Below, piece after piece: positions 8,725 through 18,967 of a stretch of DNA of 64,000 bases. Every line of letters starts with the position of its first letter. The stretch's first letter is position 1. This stretch comes from Ramlibacter pallidus (GTDB taxonomy: Bacteria; Pseudomonadota; Gammaproteobacteria; Burkholderiales; Burkholderiaceae_C). Location: the NCBI RefSeq assembly GCF_015070875.1, contig NZ_JADDIV010000004.1:310001-374000 (forward strand), in the 5' to 3' direction. The position numbers were made by a program, and so were the translations under genes. The notes under the pieces are model-generated. The model saw nothing but the letters and a program-made list of their open reading frames with translations, searched no databases and was not told where the DNA came from.

Positions 8725-9696
8725 ATGTCCCGACTGCCGCCCGTCCTGCAGAACCTCGCGCTCCCGGTGATTGCCTCGCCGATGTTCATCGTCAGCACGC
8801 CCAAGCTGGTGATCGCGCAATGCAAGGCGGGCATCGTCGGCTCCATGCCGGCGCTCAACGCCCGGCCGGCTTCGCAACTCGACGAGTGGCTGCACGAGAT
8901 CGAGGAGACGCTGGCCGCGTACAACCGCGCGAACCCGGACCGCCCGGCCGCGCCCTACGCCATCAACCAGATCGTGCACAAGAGCAACGACCGTCTCGAG
9001 CACGACATGGAAGCGGTGGTGAAGCGCAAGGTGCCGATCATCATCACGTCGCTGGGTGCGCGGCCCGACGTCAACGAGGCGATCCATTCGTACGGCGGCG
9101 TCGTGCTGCACGACATCATCAACAACATGTTCGCGCGCAAGGCCATCGAGAAGGGCGCCGACGGCCTGATCGCGGTGGCGGCCGGGGCCGGCGGCCACGC
9201 AGGCGTGAAGAGCCCGTTCGCGCTGGTGCAGGAGATCCGCCAGTGGTTCGACGGGCCGGTCGCGTTGTCCGGCGCCATCGCCACCGGCGGCGCGGTGCTC
9301 GCCGCGCAGGCGATGGGCGCCGACTTCGGCTACATCGGTTCCGCGTTCATCGCCACCGAGGAAGCGCGTGCGAGCGATGCGTACAAGCAGGCGATCGTCG
9401 ACGGCAACTCCGACGACATCGTGTACTCCAGCCTGTTCACCGGCGTGCACGGCAACTACCTCAAGCCCAGCATCCGCGCGGCCGGCCTCGACCCGGACAA
9501 CCTGCCGGAGAGCGACCCCAGCAAGATGAGTTTCGGCGGCGACGCGAAGAAGGCCTGGAAGGACATCTGGGGCTGCGGGCAGGGCATCGGCGCCGTCACC
9601 GCCGTGCGGTCGACGGCCGATTTCGTGGCGCAGCTCAAGCGCGAGTACGCGCAGGCGCGGGAGCGGCTGGGCCTGCCCGTGCTCGCCACCGCCTGA
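8725..9696 (+). CDS. Nitronate monooxygenase family flavoprotein
   Basis: A 323-residue FMN-dependent TIM-barrel protein of the nitronate monooxygenase (2-nitropropane dioxygenase) family. The N-terminal part (LPVIASPMFIVS) and the glycine-rich AAGAGGHAG segment with the active-site His near residue 158 are present, as is GAIATGG for phosphate binding. Such enzymes oxidise alkyl nitronates, but many members near acyl-CoA dehydrogenases have unknown substrates. It follows the dehydrogenase gene by 23 bp and probably shares its operon. It ends 12 bp from the convergent cydB with no visible terminator. Confidence 0.88.
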   Translation: MSRLPPVLQNLALPVIASPMFIVSTPKLVIAQCKAGIVGSMPALNARPASQLDEWLHEIEETLAAYNRANPDRPAAPYAINQIVHKSNDRLEHDMEAVVKRKVPIIITSLGARPDVNEAIHSYGGVVLHDIINNMFARKAIEKGADGLIAVAAGAGGHAGVKSPFALVQEIRQWFDGPVALSGAIATGGAVLAAQAMGADFGYIGSAFIATEEARASDAYKQAIVDGNSDDIVYSSLFTGVHGNYLKPSIRAAGLDPDNLPESDPSKMSFGGDAKKAWKDIWGCGQGIGAVTAVRSTADFVAQLKREYAQARERLGLPVLATA

Positions 9697-9708
9697 GCGC
9701 GCGGCCCT

Positions 9709-10737
9709 TCAGCTTTCCTCCGTGAGCGGCCCCGCCGGTGCCGTGTAGCTCAGGGGCGAGGCCTTGCCCCAGAACACGCGGTACATGAACACCGTGTACG
9801 CCACGATCGCCGGCAGCGTGACCGCCACGCCGGCGAAGATCACCACCAGCGACTCGTGCGCGCTCGCCGCCTGCCACACGGTGAGCTTGTCGATCACGAT
9901 GTAGGGATAGATGCTGTAGGCCAGGCCGAGGAAGGCCAGCACGAAGACCAGCACGGTGCTGCCGAACACCACCCAGCCGTAGCCCGCCTGCACCACCTTC
10001 GGTCTGCGCGTGACGTGGAAGGCCGCGAGCCAGGCCGCGATGCACGCCACCGGGATGGGAAGCAGTCCGAGGAACTGCGGCATGGCGAACCACTTGGCGA
10101 AGACGGTGGGGCTCACCAGCGGCGTGGCGAGCGAGATCGCGACCAGCGCGGCGCCCATCGGCCAGAGCAGGGTCCGGGCCCAGCGCACGGCCTTTTCCTG
10201 CAGGCTGCCGTCGGTCTTCATGATCAGCCACCCTGCGCCGAGCATGGCATAGGCGGTCGGCAGCGTGATCGCGATGCCCAGCGCGAAGAGGTCGGTCCAG
10301 GTCCCGTGCACGAAGGCCGTTAGGTAGCGTCCCAGCATCCAGCCCTGGGCCGCCGCGGCCATGAAGGAGCCGGCGGCGAAGAACGCGTTCCACATGCCCT
10401 TGCGCGCCGCCCGCGCCTTGACGCGGAAGTCGAAGGAGACGCCGCGCAGGATCAGGCCCACCAGCATCACCGCGACCGGCAGGTACAGCGCCGACAGCAC
10501 CACGCCGTGCGCGAGCGGGAAAGCCACCAGCAGCACGCCGACGCCGAGCACCAGCCAGGTTTCGTTGGCGTCCCAGAACGGGCCGATGCTGGCGACCATC
10601 AGGTCCTTCTCGGATTCGGTGGCGAACGGCAGCAGCACGCCGACGCCGAGGTCGTAGCCGTCCAGCACGACGTACGCAAGCAGCGCGAGGCCCATGACGG
10701 CCATGAAGACCAGGGGCAGCAGGGTGGGCCAGTCCAT
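9709..10737 (-). CDS. cydB: Cytochrome bd-type quinol oxidase subunit II
   Basis: A 342-residue integral membrane protein matching CydB/CioB, with conserved DGYDLGVGVLLPF and GPFWDANETWLVLGVG near the N terminus. It pairs with CydA in the terminal oxidase. The ATG shares its first base with the cydA stop (TGATG). A longer reading frame runs upstream but only reads through cydA. No cydX-like small gene follows, because the convergent neighbour ends 12 bp away. Confidence 0.96.
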   Translation of the reverse strand: MDWPTLLPLVFMAVMGLALLAYVVLDGYDLGVGVLLPFATESEKDLMVASIGPFWDANETWLVLGVGVLLVAFPLAHGVVLSALYLPVAVMLVGLILRGVSFDFRVKARAARKGMWNAFFAAGSFMAAAAQGWMLGRYLTAFVHGTWTDLFALGIAITLPTAYAMLGAGWLIMKTDGSLQEKAVRWARTLLWPMGAALVAISLATPLVSPTVFAKWFAMPQFLGLLPIPVACIAAWLAAFHVTRRPKVVQAGYGWVVFGSTVLVFVLAFLGLAYSIYPYIVIDKLTVWQAASAHESLVVIFAGVAVTLPAIVAYTVFMYRVFWGKASPLSYTAPAGPLTEES

Positions 10738-12152
10738 CAGGCTTCCTTTCCGGTCCAGCCGGGGCCGCCGATCGGCGTCGCCGCGGTCGCGCCTTGCGGC
10801 GCCTCCGGGGTTGGCATCGCCGGGTGCCGCGCCATGTACATCAGCACGAGCACGTAGGAAACGAGCAGGAACGCGTAGACGGCGAGATACACCAGCAAGG
10901 TGGCGAGCACCGTGCCGGGCGCGTGCTGCGCCACGAGGTCGGCGGTGCGCAGCTGGCCATAGATCATGAAAGGTTGGCGGCCGACCTCGGTGACGATCCA
11001 GCCGGCCAGCGTCGCGATCCAGCCCGAGAACGTCATGGCCGCCAGCAGGCGAAGCTGCAGGCGCGTGAAGGGAGGCCCTTCCGCTGCCGGCCGTGCCCGC
11101 CGGCGCCAGAGCCGCCAGGCCAGCGCCCAGGAGAGCGCCAGCATCAGCACCCCCATGCCCACCATCACGCGGAAGCCCCAGAAGACCGGTGCGACCGGTG
11201 GATGGGCGCCGGGGAAGGCGTCCAGTCCCTGCAGTTCCGCATCCAGGTCGTGGGCCAGGACCAGGCTGGCCATGCGCGGCAACTGCACCGCGTAGTCGGT
11301 GCGGCGTTCGCGTTCGTTCGGGATGCCGAACAGCGTCAGGGCCGCGCCCCGCTCGGTGTGCCAGATGCCTTCGATCGCGGCGATCTTCGCCGGCTGGTGC
11401 TGCAGCGTGTTGAGCCCGTGCAGGTCGCCCGCGAAGATCTGGAGCGGCGCCGCGATGGCGGCGGCGATCACGCCGGTGCGCAAGGCCAGGCCCGTGCCTG
11501 CATTGCCCGTGCCGCGGAGCAGCTGGTAGGCCGACAGCCCCGCGACCAGGAAGGCCGCCGTGAGGGTGGAAGCCAGCAGCTTGTGCGCGAGGCGATAGGG
11601 GAAGGAGGGATTGAAGACGATCGCGAACCAGTCCTGCGCGTGGTAGCGGCCGTCGATCACGGTGAAGCCGGCGGGTGTCTGCATCCACGAGTTGAGGCTC
11701 AGGATCCAGAAGGCGGACAGCGTGGTGCCCGCCGCCACCATCAGCGTGGCGACCAGGTGCACGCGATCGGACACGCGCCCGCGGCCGAACAGCATGATCC
11801 CCAGGAAGGTCGCTTCAAGGAAGAAGGCGGTGAGCACCTCGTAGCCGAGCAGCGGTCCCGCGATGTTGCCCACGCGCTCCATGTAGCCGGGCCAGTTGGT
11901 GCCGAACTGGAAGCTCATGGTGATGCCCGACACCACGCCCAGCGCGAAGCTCAGGGCGAACACCTTGGTCCACAGGTAGTACGCCTCTTCCCAGGCCCGC
12001 GCGGCGGGCGTGCCCCGCGCGGCGTCATGGCGCAGCCGGAAGTACACCAGGAACCAGCACAGCGCAATGTTGATCGTGGGGAAGAGGATGTGGAACGCGA
12101 TGTTCGTGCCGAACTGGATGCGCGAGAGCAGGAGGGTGTCGAGGGCTTCCAT
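10737..12152 (-). CDS. cydA: Cytochrome bd-type quinol oxidase subunit I, cyanide-insensitive (CIO) class
   Basis: A 471-residue membrane protein that carries hemes b and d and oxidises quinol while reducing oxygen to water. The N-terminal RIQFGTNIAFHILFP contains the heme-ligand His, and the GRQPF motif is present near the C terminus. The Q-loop after KIAAIEGIWHTERG is short, as in the CioA (cyanide-insensitive) class. It starts 4 bp after the regulator gene, so the three genes form one operon. Confidence 0.95.
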   Translation of the reverse strand: MEALDTLLLSRIQFGTNIAFHILFPTINIALCWFLVYFRLRHDAARGTPAARAWEEAYYLWTKVFALSFALGVVSGITMSFQFGTNWPGYMERVGNIAGPLLGYEVLTAFFLEATFLGIMLFGRGRVSDRVHLVATLMVAAGTTLSAFWILSLNSWMQTPAGFTVIDGRYHAQDWFAIVFNPSFPYRLAHKLLASTLTAAFLVAGLSAYQLLRGTGNAGTGLALRTGVIAAAIAAPLQIFAGDLHGLNTLQHQPAKIAAIEGIWHTERGAALTLFGIPNERERRTDYAVQLPRMASLVLAHDLDAELQGLDAFPGAHPPVAPVFWGFRVMVGMGVLMLALSWALAWRLWRRRARPAAEGPPFTRLQLRLLAAMTFSGWIATLAGWIVTEVGRQPFMIYGQLRTADLVAQHAPGTVLATLLVYLAVYAFLLVSYVLVLMYMARHPAMPTPEAPQGATAATPIGGPGWTGKEA

Positions 12153-12156
12153 CGCT

Positions 12157-12738
12157 TCAGGCCTCCTTGCCGGCGCGGGCGGCGGCGCGTCCGGTGACGC
12201 GGTCCTTGAGTTCCAGCACGCGCGTCACCGCGCTGCCCATGCCCATGAGCTGCATCGCGGTCTCGGGCGCGAGCTTCTGGACGTCGTCGAACCACGTCAT
12301 GAGCCGGTCGATCAGATCGTACATCTGCCGCATGCGCTCCTGCGCGTGGCGCTCCTCGTCCGTCGAAGGCTGTTCCAGCAAGGCCATGCGCAGCATCGAA
12401 AGCGTCGGTTCGATCTCGCGCCGGCGGCGCTCCTCGGCCAGGTGCCGGAAGATCTCCCACACGTCCGCGGGCGATTCGAAGTACTCGCGCCGGTCGCCGC
12501 TGAGGTGCTTCATGCGCACCAGCCGCCACGACTGCAGTTCCTTCAGTCCCATGCTGACGTTGGAGCGCGAGAACTCCAGCGTCTCCGCGATCTCGTCGGC
12601 GTTCAGCGCTCGCGGCGAGACGAACAGCAGCGCGTAGATCTGGCCCACGGTGCGGTTGATGCCCCAGCGGCTGCCCATCTCCCCGAAGTGCGAGACGAAC
12701 TGGCGGCTGAGGGGAGGGAGGTGGTCCTGCAATGACAT
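12157..12738 (-). CDS. GbsR/MarR-type winged-helix regulator of the cyd operon
   Basis: A 193-residue regulator. The winged helix-turn-helix lies at about residues 25-95 (ALNADEIAETLEFSRSNVSMGLKELQSW, then a wing with DRREYF), as in the GbsR/MarR group, followed by a helical C-terminal half. It is the first gene of the cydAB operon, so it probably controls its own operon. Inverted repeats just upstream (12769-12799) are the likely operator. The signal sensed is unknown. Confidence 0.85.
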   Translation of the reverse strand: MSLQDHLPPLSRQFVSHFGEMGSRWGINRTVGQIYALLFVSPRALNADEIAETLEFSRSNVSMGLKELQSWRLVRMKHLSGDRREYFESPADVWEIFRHLAEERRRREIEPTLSMLRMALLEQPSTDEERHAQERMRQMYDLIDRLMTWFDDVQKLAPETAMQLMGMGSAVTRVLELKDRVTGRAAARAGKEA

Positions 12739-12768
12739 GCGTCGAACTTTATGCGCGAAGTCTTGGAC

Positions 12769-12799
12769 TTTCAGGAATTACTGAAAATTCAGACTGAAA
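12769..12799. promoter_or_regulatory. Candidate operator with TTTCAG/CTGAAA half-sites
   Basis: TTTCAG at 12769-12774 and CTGAAA at 12781-12786 form an inverted repeat with a 6-base spacer. It is followed directly by the overlapping palindrome TTCAGACTGAA (12788-12798). Four related half-sites thus lie in 31 bp between the divergent regulator and radical-SAM genes. This AT-rich patch is the only one in the gap and is placed to control both directions. Confidence 0.6.
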
Positions 12800-12839
12800 C
12801 GAGCGGGTATTCCCATGCGCCCGAAGGCATACTGTACGC

Positions 12840-13955
12840 ATGAACAGTATCGACCGCAGCACCGACACGCGGGTGGCCGAGGTCCGCGTTCCCCTCCAGG
12901 CGCTCAAGGGCCGCGGCACCGCGACCCGTTTCCCGCACCGCTTCGCGCCGGATGCGCGGGAAGGCTTCGACGACGGCTGGGACGCGGAAGAGGGCGAGGA
13001 CGCCGCGGGCCCGCCCCGCACCGAGGTGATCTGGGAGAACGCCCGCAGCCTGATCACGAGCAACGACTCGCCGGACATCCATTTCGGCAAGTCCATCAAT
13101 CCCTATCGCGGCTGCGAGCACGGCTGCATCTATTGCTACGCGCGGCCCACGCACAGCTACCTCAACCTTTCGCCCGGCCTGGACTTCGAGACGAAGATCA
13201 TCGCCAAGCGCAACGCGGTCGACCTGCTGCGGCTGGAACTGGCGCGCAAGTCTTACCGGCCGGAGCTGATCGCCATCGGGACGGCCACCGACTGCTACCA
13301 GCCGGTCGAACGCGAACTGCGGCTGACCCGGCAGGTGATCGAGGTGCTGCAGGAATGCGACCACCCGTTCGCGCTCGTCACCAAATCCAGCGGTGTCGAG
13401 CGCGACATCGACCTGATCGCGCCGATGGCCGCCAAGGGGCTGGCCGCAGTCTACGTGACGATCACCACGCTGGACGCCGACCTGGCCCGCAAGCTGGAGC
13501 CGCGCGCCGCCGCGCCGCACCGGCGCCTGCGCATCCTGAAGACGCTTGCGGACCAGGGCATCCCGTGCGGGGTGAGCCTGGCGCCGCAGATCCCCTTCCT
13601 CAACGACGATATGGAGCAGGTGCTGGAAGCCGCCTGGGAGGCGGGCGCGCGCGAAGCCTTCTATCACGTGCTGCGCCTGCCCTGGGAGGTCGCGCCGCTG
13701 TTCCGCACCTGGCTGCAGACGCACTACCCGCAGCGCGCGGACCGCGTGATGCACCGCATCCAGGAGATGCGCGGGGGCAAGGACTACGACAGCGACTTCG
13801 CCACCCGCATGAAGGGTTCGGGGACCTGGGCGGAGCTGGTCGGCCAGCGCTTTCGCAAGGCGGCCGCGCGGCACGGCTTCAACCGCAAGAAGGTGGAGTT
13901 CCCCACGCACCTGTTCCGCCCGCCGGCACCGGCGGGGCAGGGCACGCTGTTCTAG
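12840..13955 (+). CDS. PA0069-family radical SAM protein
   Basis: A 371-residue protein of the SplB-like/PA0069 radical SAM family. The CxxxCxxC cluster motif is CEHGCIYC (about residues 95-102), preceded by the typical INPYRG. It should bind a 4Fe-4S cluster and cleave S-adenosylmethionine; the substrate of this family is not known. It diverges from the cyd operon. Its last 4 bp overlap the convergent membrane-protein gene. Confidence 0.92.
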   Translation: MNSIDRSTDTRVAEVRVPLQALKGRGTATRFPHRFAPDAREGFDDGWDAEEGEDAAGPPRTEVIWENARSLITSNDSPDIHFGKSINPYRGCEHGCIYCYARPTHSYLNLSPGLDFETKIIAKRNAVDLLRLELARKSYRPELIAIGTATDCYQPVERELRLTRQVIEVLQECDHPFALVTKSSGVERDIDLIAPMAAKGLAAVYVTITTLDADLARKLEPRAAAPHRRLRILKTLADQGIPCGVSLAPQIPFLNDDMEQVLEAAWEAGAREAFYHVLRLPWEVAPLFRTWLQTHYPQRADRVMHRIQEMRGGKDYDSDFATRMKGSGTWAELVGQRFRKAAARHGFNRKKVEFPTHLFRPPAPAGQGTLF

Positions 13956-14500
13956 GCGCGCAGCAGGAAGAGGCCGACGGCGAAGACGACCGCGCCGAAG
14001 ACCGCGCCCAGGATGTTGGATTGCATCTGCGCCTGGCCGGGCAGCCGCCGCACCGCATGGTTCCACAGCCACACGATGGGCACGACGGCGAGCAGCAGCA
14101 CCATCAGCAGCACTTCCCAGCGCATGAAGCTGGTCCACGGCGGCAGCAGCGTGCGCGGCGGGCCCTGCCACAGGGTCTCGATCGGCAGGCGCTGGTTCCA
14201 CAGGCCGGCGGCGACCAGCGCCCCGGCGATCAGCGCGATCGTGATCGCGGGCTTGAGCGTGCGGCGCCAGCCCAGGATGCTGAAGGTGACGCCGCAGGCC
14301 CCGCCCACCAGCGCGGCGACCGCGACCGCCGTGCGCCAGTCGAGGGCGCCGGCGAGGGCGCGCCACACGGCCACGTTGCCCACGACGCCCAGCCACAGGC
14401 TCGCGAACAGCACCAGCCGCGCCGGGTGCGGCGCGATGCGGGCCTCGCCCGGCATGAGCAGGGTGGAGTAGCCGGTGGTGCGGAAAAGGCGAAGGGCCAT
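13952..14500 (-). CDS. Small inner-membrane protein resembling the EptA N-terminal membrane domain
   Basis: A 182-residue protein with five hydrophobic segments (about residues 27-48, 55-75, 82-102, 125-147, 160-181). The order of helices and the segments RRTLKPAITIALI and VVPIVWLWNHAVRRLPGQ resemble the membrane domain of EptA-type phosphoethanolamine transferases. No sulfatase-like catalytic domain follows, as the frame stops. It may be a free-standing relative or a remnant. The EptA link is by eye and weak; that it is a membrane protein is certain. Confidence 0.6.
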   Translation of the reverse strand: MALRLFRTTGYSTLLMPGEARIAPHPARLVLFASLWLGVVGNVAVWRALAGALDWRTAVAVAALVGGACGVTFSILGWRRTLKPAITIALIAGALVAAGLWNQRLPIETLWQGPPRTLLPPWTSFMRWEVLLMVLLLAVVPIVWLWNHAVRRLPGQAQMQSNILGAVFGAVVFAVGLFLLRA

Positions 14501-14591
14501 GGGCGGATTGTCGCCGGGGGCGTGACAAATGGCACTTGCGGCGGCATCGGCGCCTGTGGCTGTGTGCCTGCTTCGCCACAGAACGCGCCAC

Positions 14592-14619
14592 CGTCATCCC
14601 CGCGTGCGCGGGAAGGACG
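14592..14619. repeat. Intergenic palindromic repeat, family B (degenerate copy)
   Basis: CGTCATCCCCGCG followed by CGCGGGA, with arms CCCGCG (14599-14604) and CGCGGG (14607-14612), lies 10 bp past the dnaJ stop. It is a diverged member of the CGTCATTCCCGC...GCGGGAATG family also found at 41941 and 61073. It may end dnaJ transcription, although no T-run follows. The rest of 14501-14628 holds nothing I can name. Confidence 0.6.
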
Positions 14620-14628
14620 GCAGTGGGG

Positions 14629-15777
14629 TCACGCCGAGAAGAAGCCCTTCAGCTTGTCCGCCCACGACTCCTCGTTGGGCGAATGCTTGGCGCCGCCCTT
14701 CTTCAGGGATTCGTCCAGTTCCTTCAGCAGCTTGCGCTGGTGCTCGGTCAACTTCACCGGGGTCTCGACCGCGACGTGGCAGTAGAGGTCGCCGGGCACG
14801 CTGGACCGCACGCCCTTGATGCCCTTGCCGCGCAGGCGGAACTGCTTGCCGGCCTGGGTGCCTTCCGGGATGTCGATGGCCGCCTTGCCGTCGAGCGTGG
14901 GCACCTCGATCTCGCCGCCGAGGGCGGCCCGCGCGATGCTCACCGGCACCACGCAGTGCAGGTCGTCGCCGTCGCGCTCGAAGATCGCGTGCTTCTTCAG
15001 CCGGATCTCGATGTACAGGTCGCCCGGCGGCCCGCCGTTGGTGCCGGGCTCGCCGTTGCCGGCGCTGCGGATGCGCATGCCGTCGTCGATGCCCGGGGGG
15101 ATGCGCACTTCCAGCGTCTTCTGGCGCTTGACCTTGCCCTGGCCGTGGCAGGTCTGGCACGGCTCGGGAATGATCTTGCCGGAGCCGCGGCAGTGCGGGC
15201 AGGTCTGCTGCACGCTGAAGAAGCCCTGGCGCATCTGCACGACGCCCTGGCCGTGGCAGGTGCTGCAGGTCTTGGCCTGCGTGCCCGGCTTGGCACCGGA
15301 GCCGTGGCAGGTGTCGCACTCGTCCCACGACGGGATGCGGATCTGCGCGTCCTTGCCCTTGGCGGCTTCCTCCAGCGTCACTTCCATCGCGTACGACAGG
15401 TCGCTGCCGCGGTAGACCTGTCGGCCGCCACGGGCGCCGCCGGCGCCGCGCTGCTGGCCGAAGATGTCCCCGAAGATGTCGCCGAAGGCCTCGGCGAATC
15501 CGCCGAAGCCTTCCGCCCCGGGGCCGCCGCGCATGTTCGGGTCGACGCCGGCGTGCCCGTACTGGTCGTACGCGGCCCGCTTCTCGGCGTCCGAGAGCAT
15601 CTCGTAAGCTTCCTTGGCCTCCTTGAAGCGCGCCTCCGCATCCTTGGCGGCGTCCTCCCCCTGGTTGCGGTCAGGGTGGAACTTCATCGCCAGCTTGCGA
15701 TACGCCTTCTTGATCTCTTCGTCCGAGGCGTTCTTGGGAACCCCGAGGACTTCGTAGTAATCGCGTTTCGTGGCCAT
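14629..15777 (-). CDS. dnaJ: Chaperone protein DnaJ
   Basis: A 382-residue type I J-protein that stimulates DnaK ATPase and delivers unfolded substrates. The J domain has HPD (KFHPDRNQG, about residues 33-41), followed by a Gly/Phe-rich linker. Four zinc-finger repeats of the form CxxCxGxG ([32 protein letters not shown]) come next, then the C-terminal substrate domains. It lies 97 bp downstream of dnaK in the same direction. Confidence 0.99.
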   Translation of the reverse strand: MATKRDYYEVLGVPKNASDEEIKKAYRKLAMKFHPDRNQGEDAAKDAEARFKEAKEAYEMLSDAEKRAAYDQYGHAGVDPNMRGGPGAEGFGGFAEAFGDIFGDIFGQQRGAGGARGGRQVYRGSDLSYAMEVTLEEAAKGKDAQIRIPSWDECDTCHGSGAKPGTQAKTCSTCHGQGVVQMRQGFFSVQQTCPHCRGSGKIIPEPCQTCHGQGKVKRQKTLEVRIPPGIDDGMRIRSAGNGEPGTNGGPPGDLYIEIRLKKHAIFERDGDDLHCVVPVSIARAALGGEIEVPTLDGKAAIDIPEGTQAGKQFRLRGKGIKGVRSSVPGDLYCHVAVETPVKLTEHQRKLLKELDESLKKGGAKHSPNEESWADKLKGFFSA

Positions 15778-15874
15778 TGTTCGTTGGGTACTTCAGAAAG
15801 AACGCCGCGTTGACCTGCGCGAGTGCGTCAGTGTCGAACGCGGCGAGTCAAACCGGCGCCGCAGGCGTGCGCGT

Positions 15875-17809
<1,935 letters not shown>

Positions 17810-17865
17810 TTCTTCTCTCCTTGTCTGCTCGCCCTCGGGGGGTGTGAATCAGTGTGTGGGGTACT

Positions 17866-17874
17866 TGTGGATAA
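17866..17874 (-). other. Perfect DnaA box upstream of dnaK
   Basis: The minus strand reads TTATCCACA, the consensus 9-mer bound by DnaA. It lies in the dnaK 5' region, 57 bp before the start codon. It is single, without neighbouring boxes or an AT-rich unwinding region, so it is not an origin. It could be a regulatory site or chance. Confidence 0.4.
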
Positions 17875-17910
17875 CTGTTACGGATTCAAGGCCGGGACAG
17901 GAACTGCGCG

Positions 17911-18471
17911 CTACTTGGGCGCGGTCACGGTCACCAGGGCGGGACGCAGCACGCGGTCGGCGATCACGTAGCCCTTTTGCAGCACGGTGACGACGGTGTT
18001 GGGGTCCTGTTCGGCGGGCACCACGGAGATGGCCTGGTGCTGGTGCGGATCGAACTTCGTGCCGGCGGCCGGGTTGATCTCGACGATGCGGTTGCGCTCC
18101 AGCGCCTGCTTCAGCTGGCGCAGCGTGGCCTCGGCGCCGGCGCGGATCTGCTCCACGGTCTGGTCCGGGTGGTGCAACCCGGCCTCCAGGCTGTCGCACA
18201 CCGGCAGCAGGCTTTCGGCGAAGCTGTCCAGCGCGTACTTGCGGGCCTTCGTCACTTCTTCCTCGGAGCGGCGGCGCACGTTCTGCATCTCGGCCTGCGC
18301 GCGAAGGTACTGGTCGACCAGCTCGGCGTTCTTGGCGCTGAGCGTGGCGACCTGGGCCTGCCAGTCGGCGGCGCTGCCGGGGGGCTGGCTGGTGGCCGAT
18401 TCGGGCGCCGGCTGCTCCGCGGCGGCGGCGTCCAGGGTCGGGTCGCTCTGGTTCTGGGCGTTCTCGGACAT
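17911..18471 (-). CDS. grpE: Nucleotide exchange factor GrpE
   Basis: A 186-residue protein that releases ADP from DnaK. The N-terminal 50 residues are acidic and low-complexity. They are followed by the long coiled-coil helix ([26 protein letters not shown], about residues 50-75) and the beta-wing ([33 protein letters not shown]). It is the first gene of the grpE-dnaK-dnaJ cluster and has its own sigma-32-like promoter. Confidence 0.98.
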   Translation of the reverse strand: MSENAQNQSDPTLDAAAAEQPAPESATSQPPGSAADWQAQVATLSAKNAELVDQYLRAQAEMQNVRRRSEEEVTKARKYALDSFAESLLPVCDSLEAGLHHPDQTVEQIRAGAEATLRQLKQALERNRIVEINPAAGTKFDPHQHQAISVVPAEQDPNTVVTVLQKGYVIADRVLRPALVTVTAPK

Positions 18472-18507
18472 GGGTCTACGGGTTGTTCTTGCTCGGGACG
18501 CGGAGGA

Positions 18508-18534
18508 GCTTGGGGCAGGGGGCCCTATTTCAAG
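18508..18534 (-). promoter_or_regulatory. Sigma-32 (heat-shock) type promoter for grpE-dnaK-dnaJ
   Basis: On the minus strand CTTGAAA (18528-18534) is followed after 12 bases by CCCCAAGC (18508-18515). This matches the RpoH consensus CTTGAAA-N11-15-CCCCAT closely. It lies 37 bp upstream of the grpE start and just after the terminator of the upstream FKBP gene, so the cluster starts an independent heat-inducible transcript. Confidence 0.75.
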
Positions 18535-18547
18535 GCATTCCAGAGGG

Positions 18548-18585
18548 AAAAAGCCGAGGTTGGCGGCCGTGTGCCGCCCCTCGGC
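18548..18585 (-). terminator. Rho-independent terminator after the FKBP gene
   Basis: On the minus strand GCCGAGG (18579-18585) pairs with CCTCGGC (18553-18559), with an inner GGCGG/CCGCC stem (18562-18566 with 18574-18578). TTTTT follows (18548-18552). It ends transcription 15 bp past the FKBP stop and insulates the grpE promoter. Confidence 0.88.
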
Positions 18586-18599
18586 CGGAAGGCTGCCGG

Positions 18600-18950
18600 T
18601 CAGCGGGTGGACAGCAGCTCGACGTCGAACTTGAGCGTGGCGTTGGGCGGGATCACGCCGCCGGCGCCGCGGGCGCCGTAGCCAAGCTGGGGCGGGATGA
18701 CCAGGGTGCGCTTGCCGCCCACCTTCATGCCGGCCACGCCTTCGTCCCAGCCGCGGATCACCATGCCGGCGCCCAGCGAGAAGCCGAAGGGGTCGTTGCG
18801 GTCGCGGCTGGAGTCGAACTTGGCGCCCTGCACGCCGTTGTTGTACAGCCAGCCGGTGTAGTGCACCTGCACGTCCTGGCCCGGCTTGGCCTCGGGGCCG
18901 CTGCCCACGAGTTCGTCTTCGTACTGCAGGCCGCTGGGGGTGGTGATCAT
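18600..18950 (-). CDS. FKBP-type peptidyl-prolyl cis-trans isomerase
   Basis: A 116-residue single-domain FKBP isomerase ([16 protein letters not shown], then [11 protein letters not shown] and [30 protein letters not shown]). It catalyses proline isomerisation. No signal peptide is present, so it is cytoplasmic. An upstream in-frame start at 19025 would run back into the neighbouring gene and add an unrelated Arg-rich stretch, so 18950 is preferred. It follows the FAH-family gene by 17 bp and is probably co-transcribed with it. Confidence 0.95.
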   Translation of the reverse strand: MITTPSGLQYEDELVGSGPEAKPGQDVQVHYTGWLYNNGVQGAKFDSSRDRNDPFGFSLGAGMVIRGWDEGVAGMKVGGKRTLVIPPQLGYGARGAGGVIPPNATLKFDVELLSTR

Positions 18951-18967
18951 GTTGTTCTTTCTCGGTT

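Noticed and set aside
9697..9708. Possible cydX small subunit gene after cydB
   Set aside because: Only 12 bp separate cydB from the convergent gene, too short for any reading frame.
17866..17874. DnaA box as evidence for a replication origin
   Set aside because: Only one box is present, with no AT-rich unwinding region and no dnaA/dnaN/gidA neighbourhood.
17810..17910. Sigma-32 promoter directly upstream of dnaK
   Set aside because: CTTGAAT is present but the next CCCC is about 23 bases away, outside the accepted spacing; the grpE promoter is far better.
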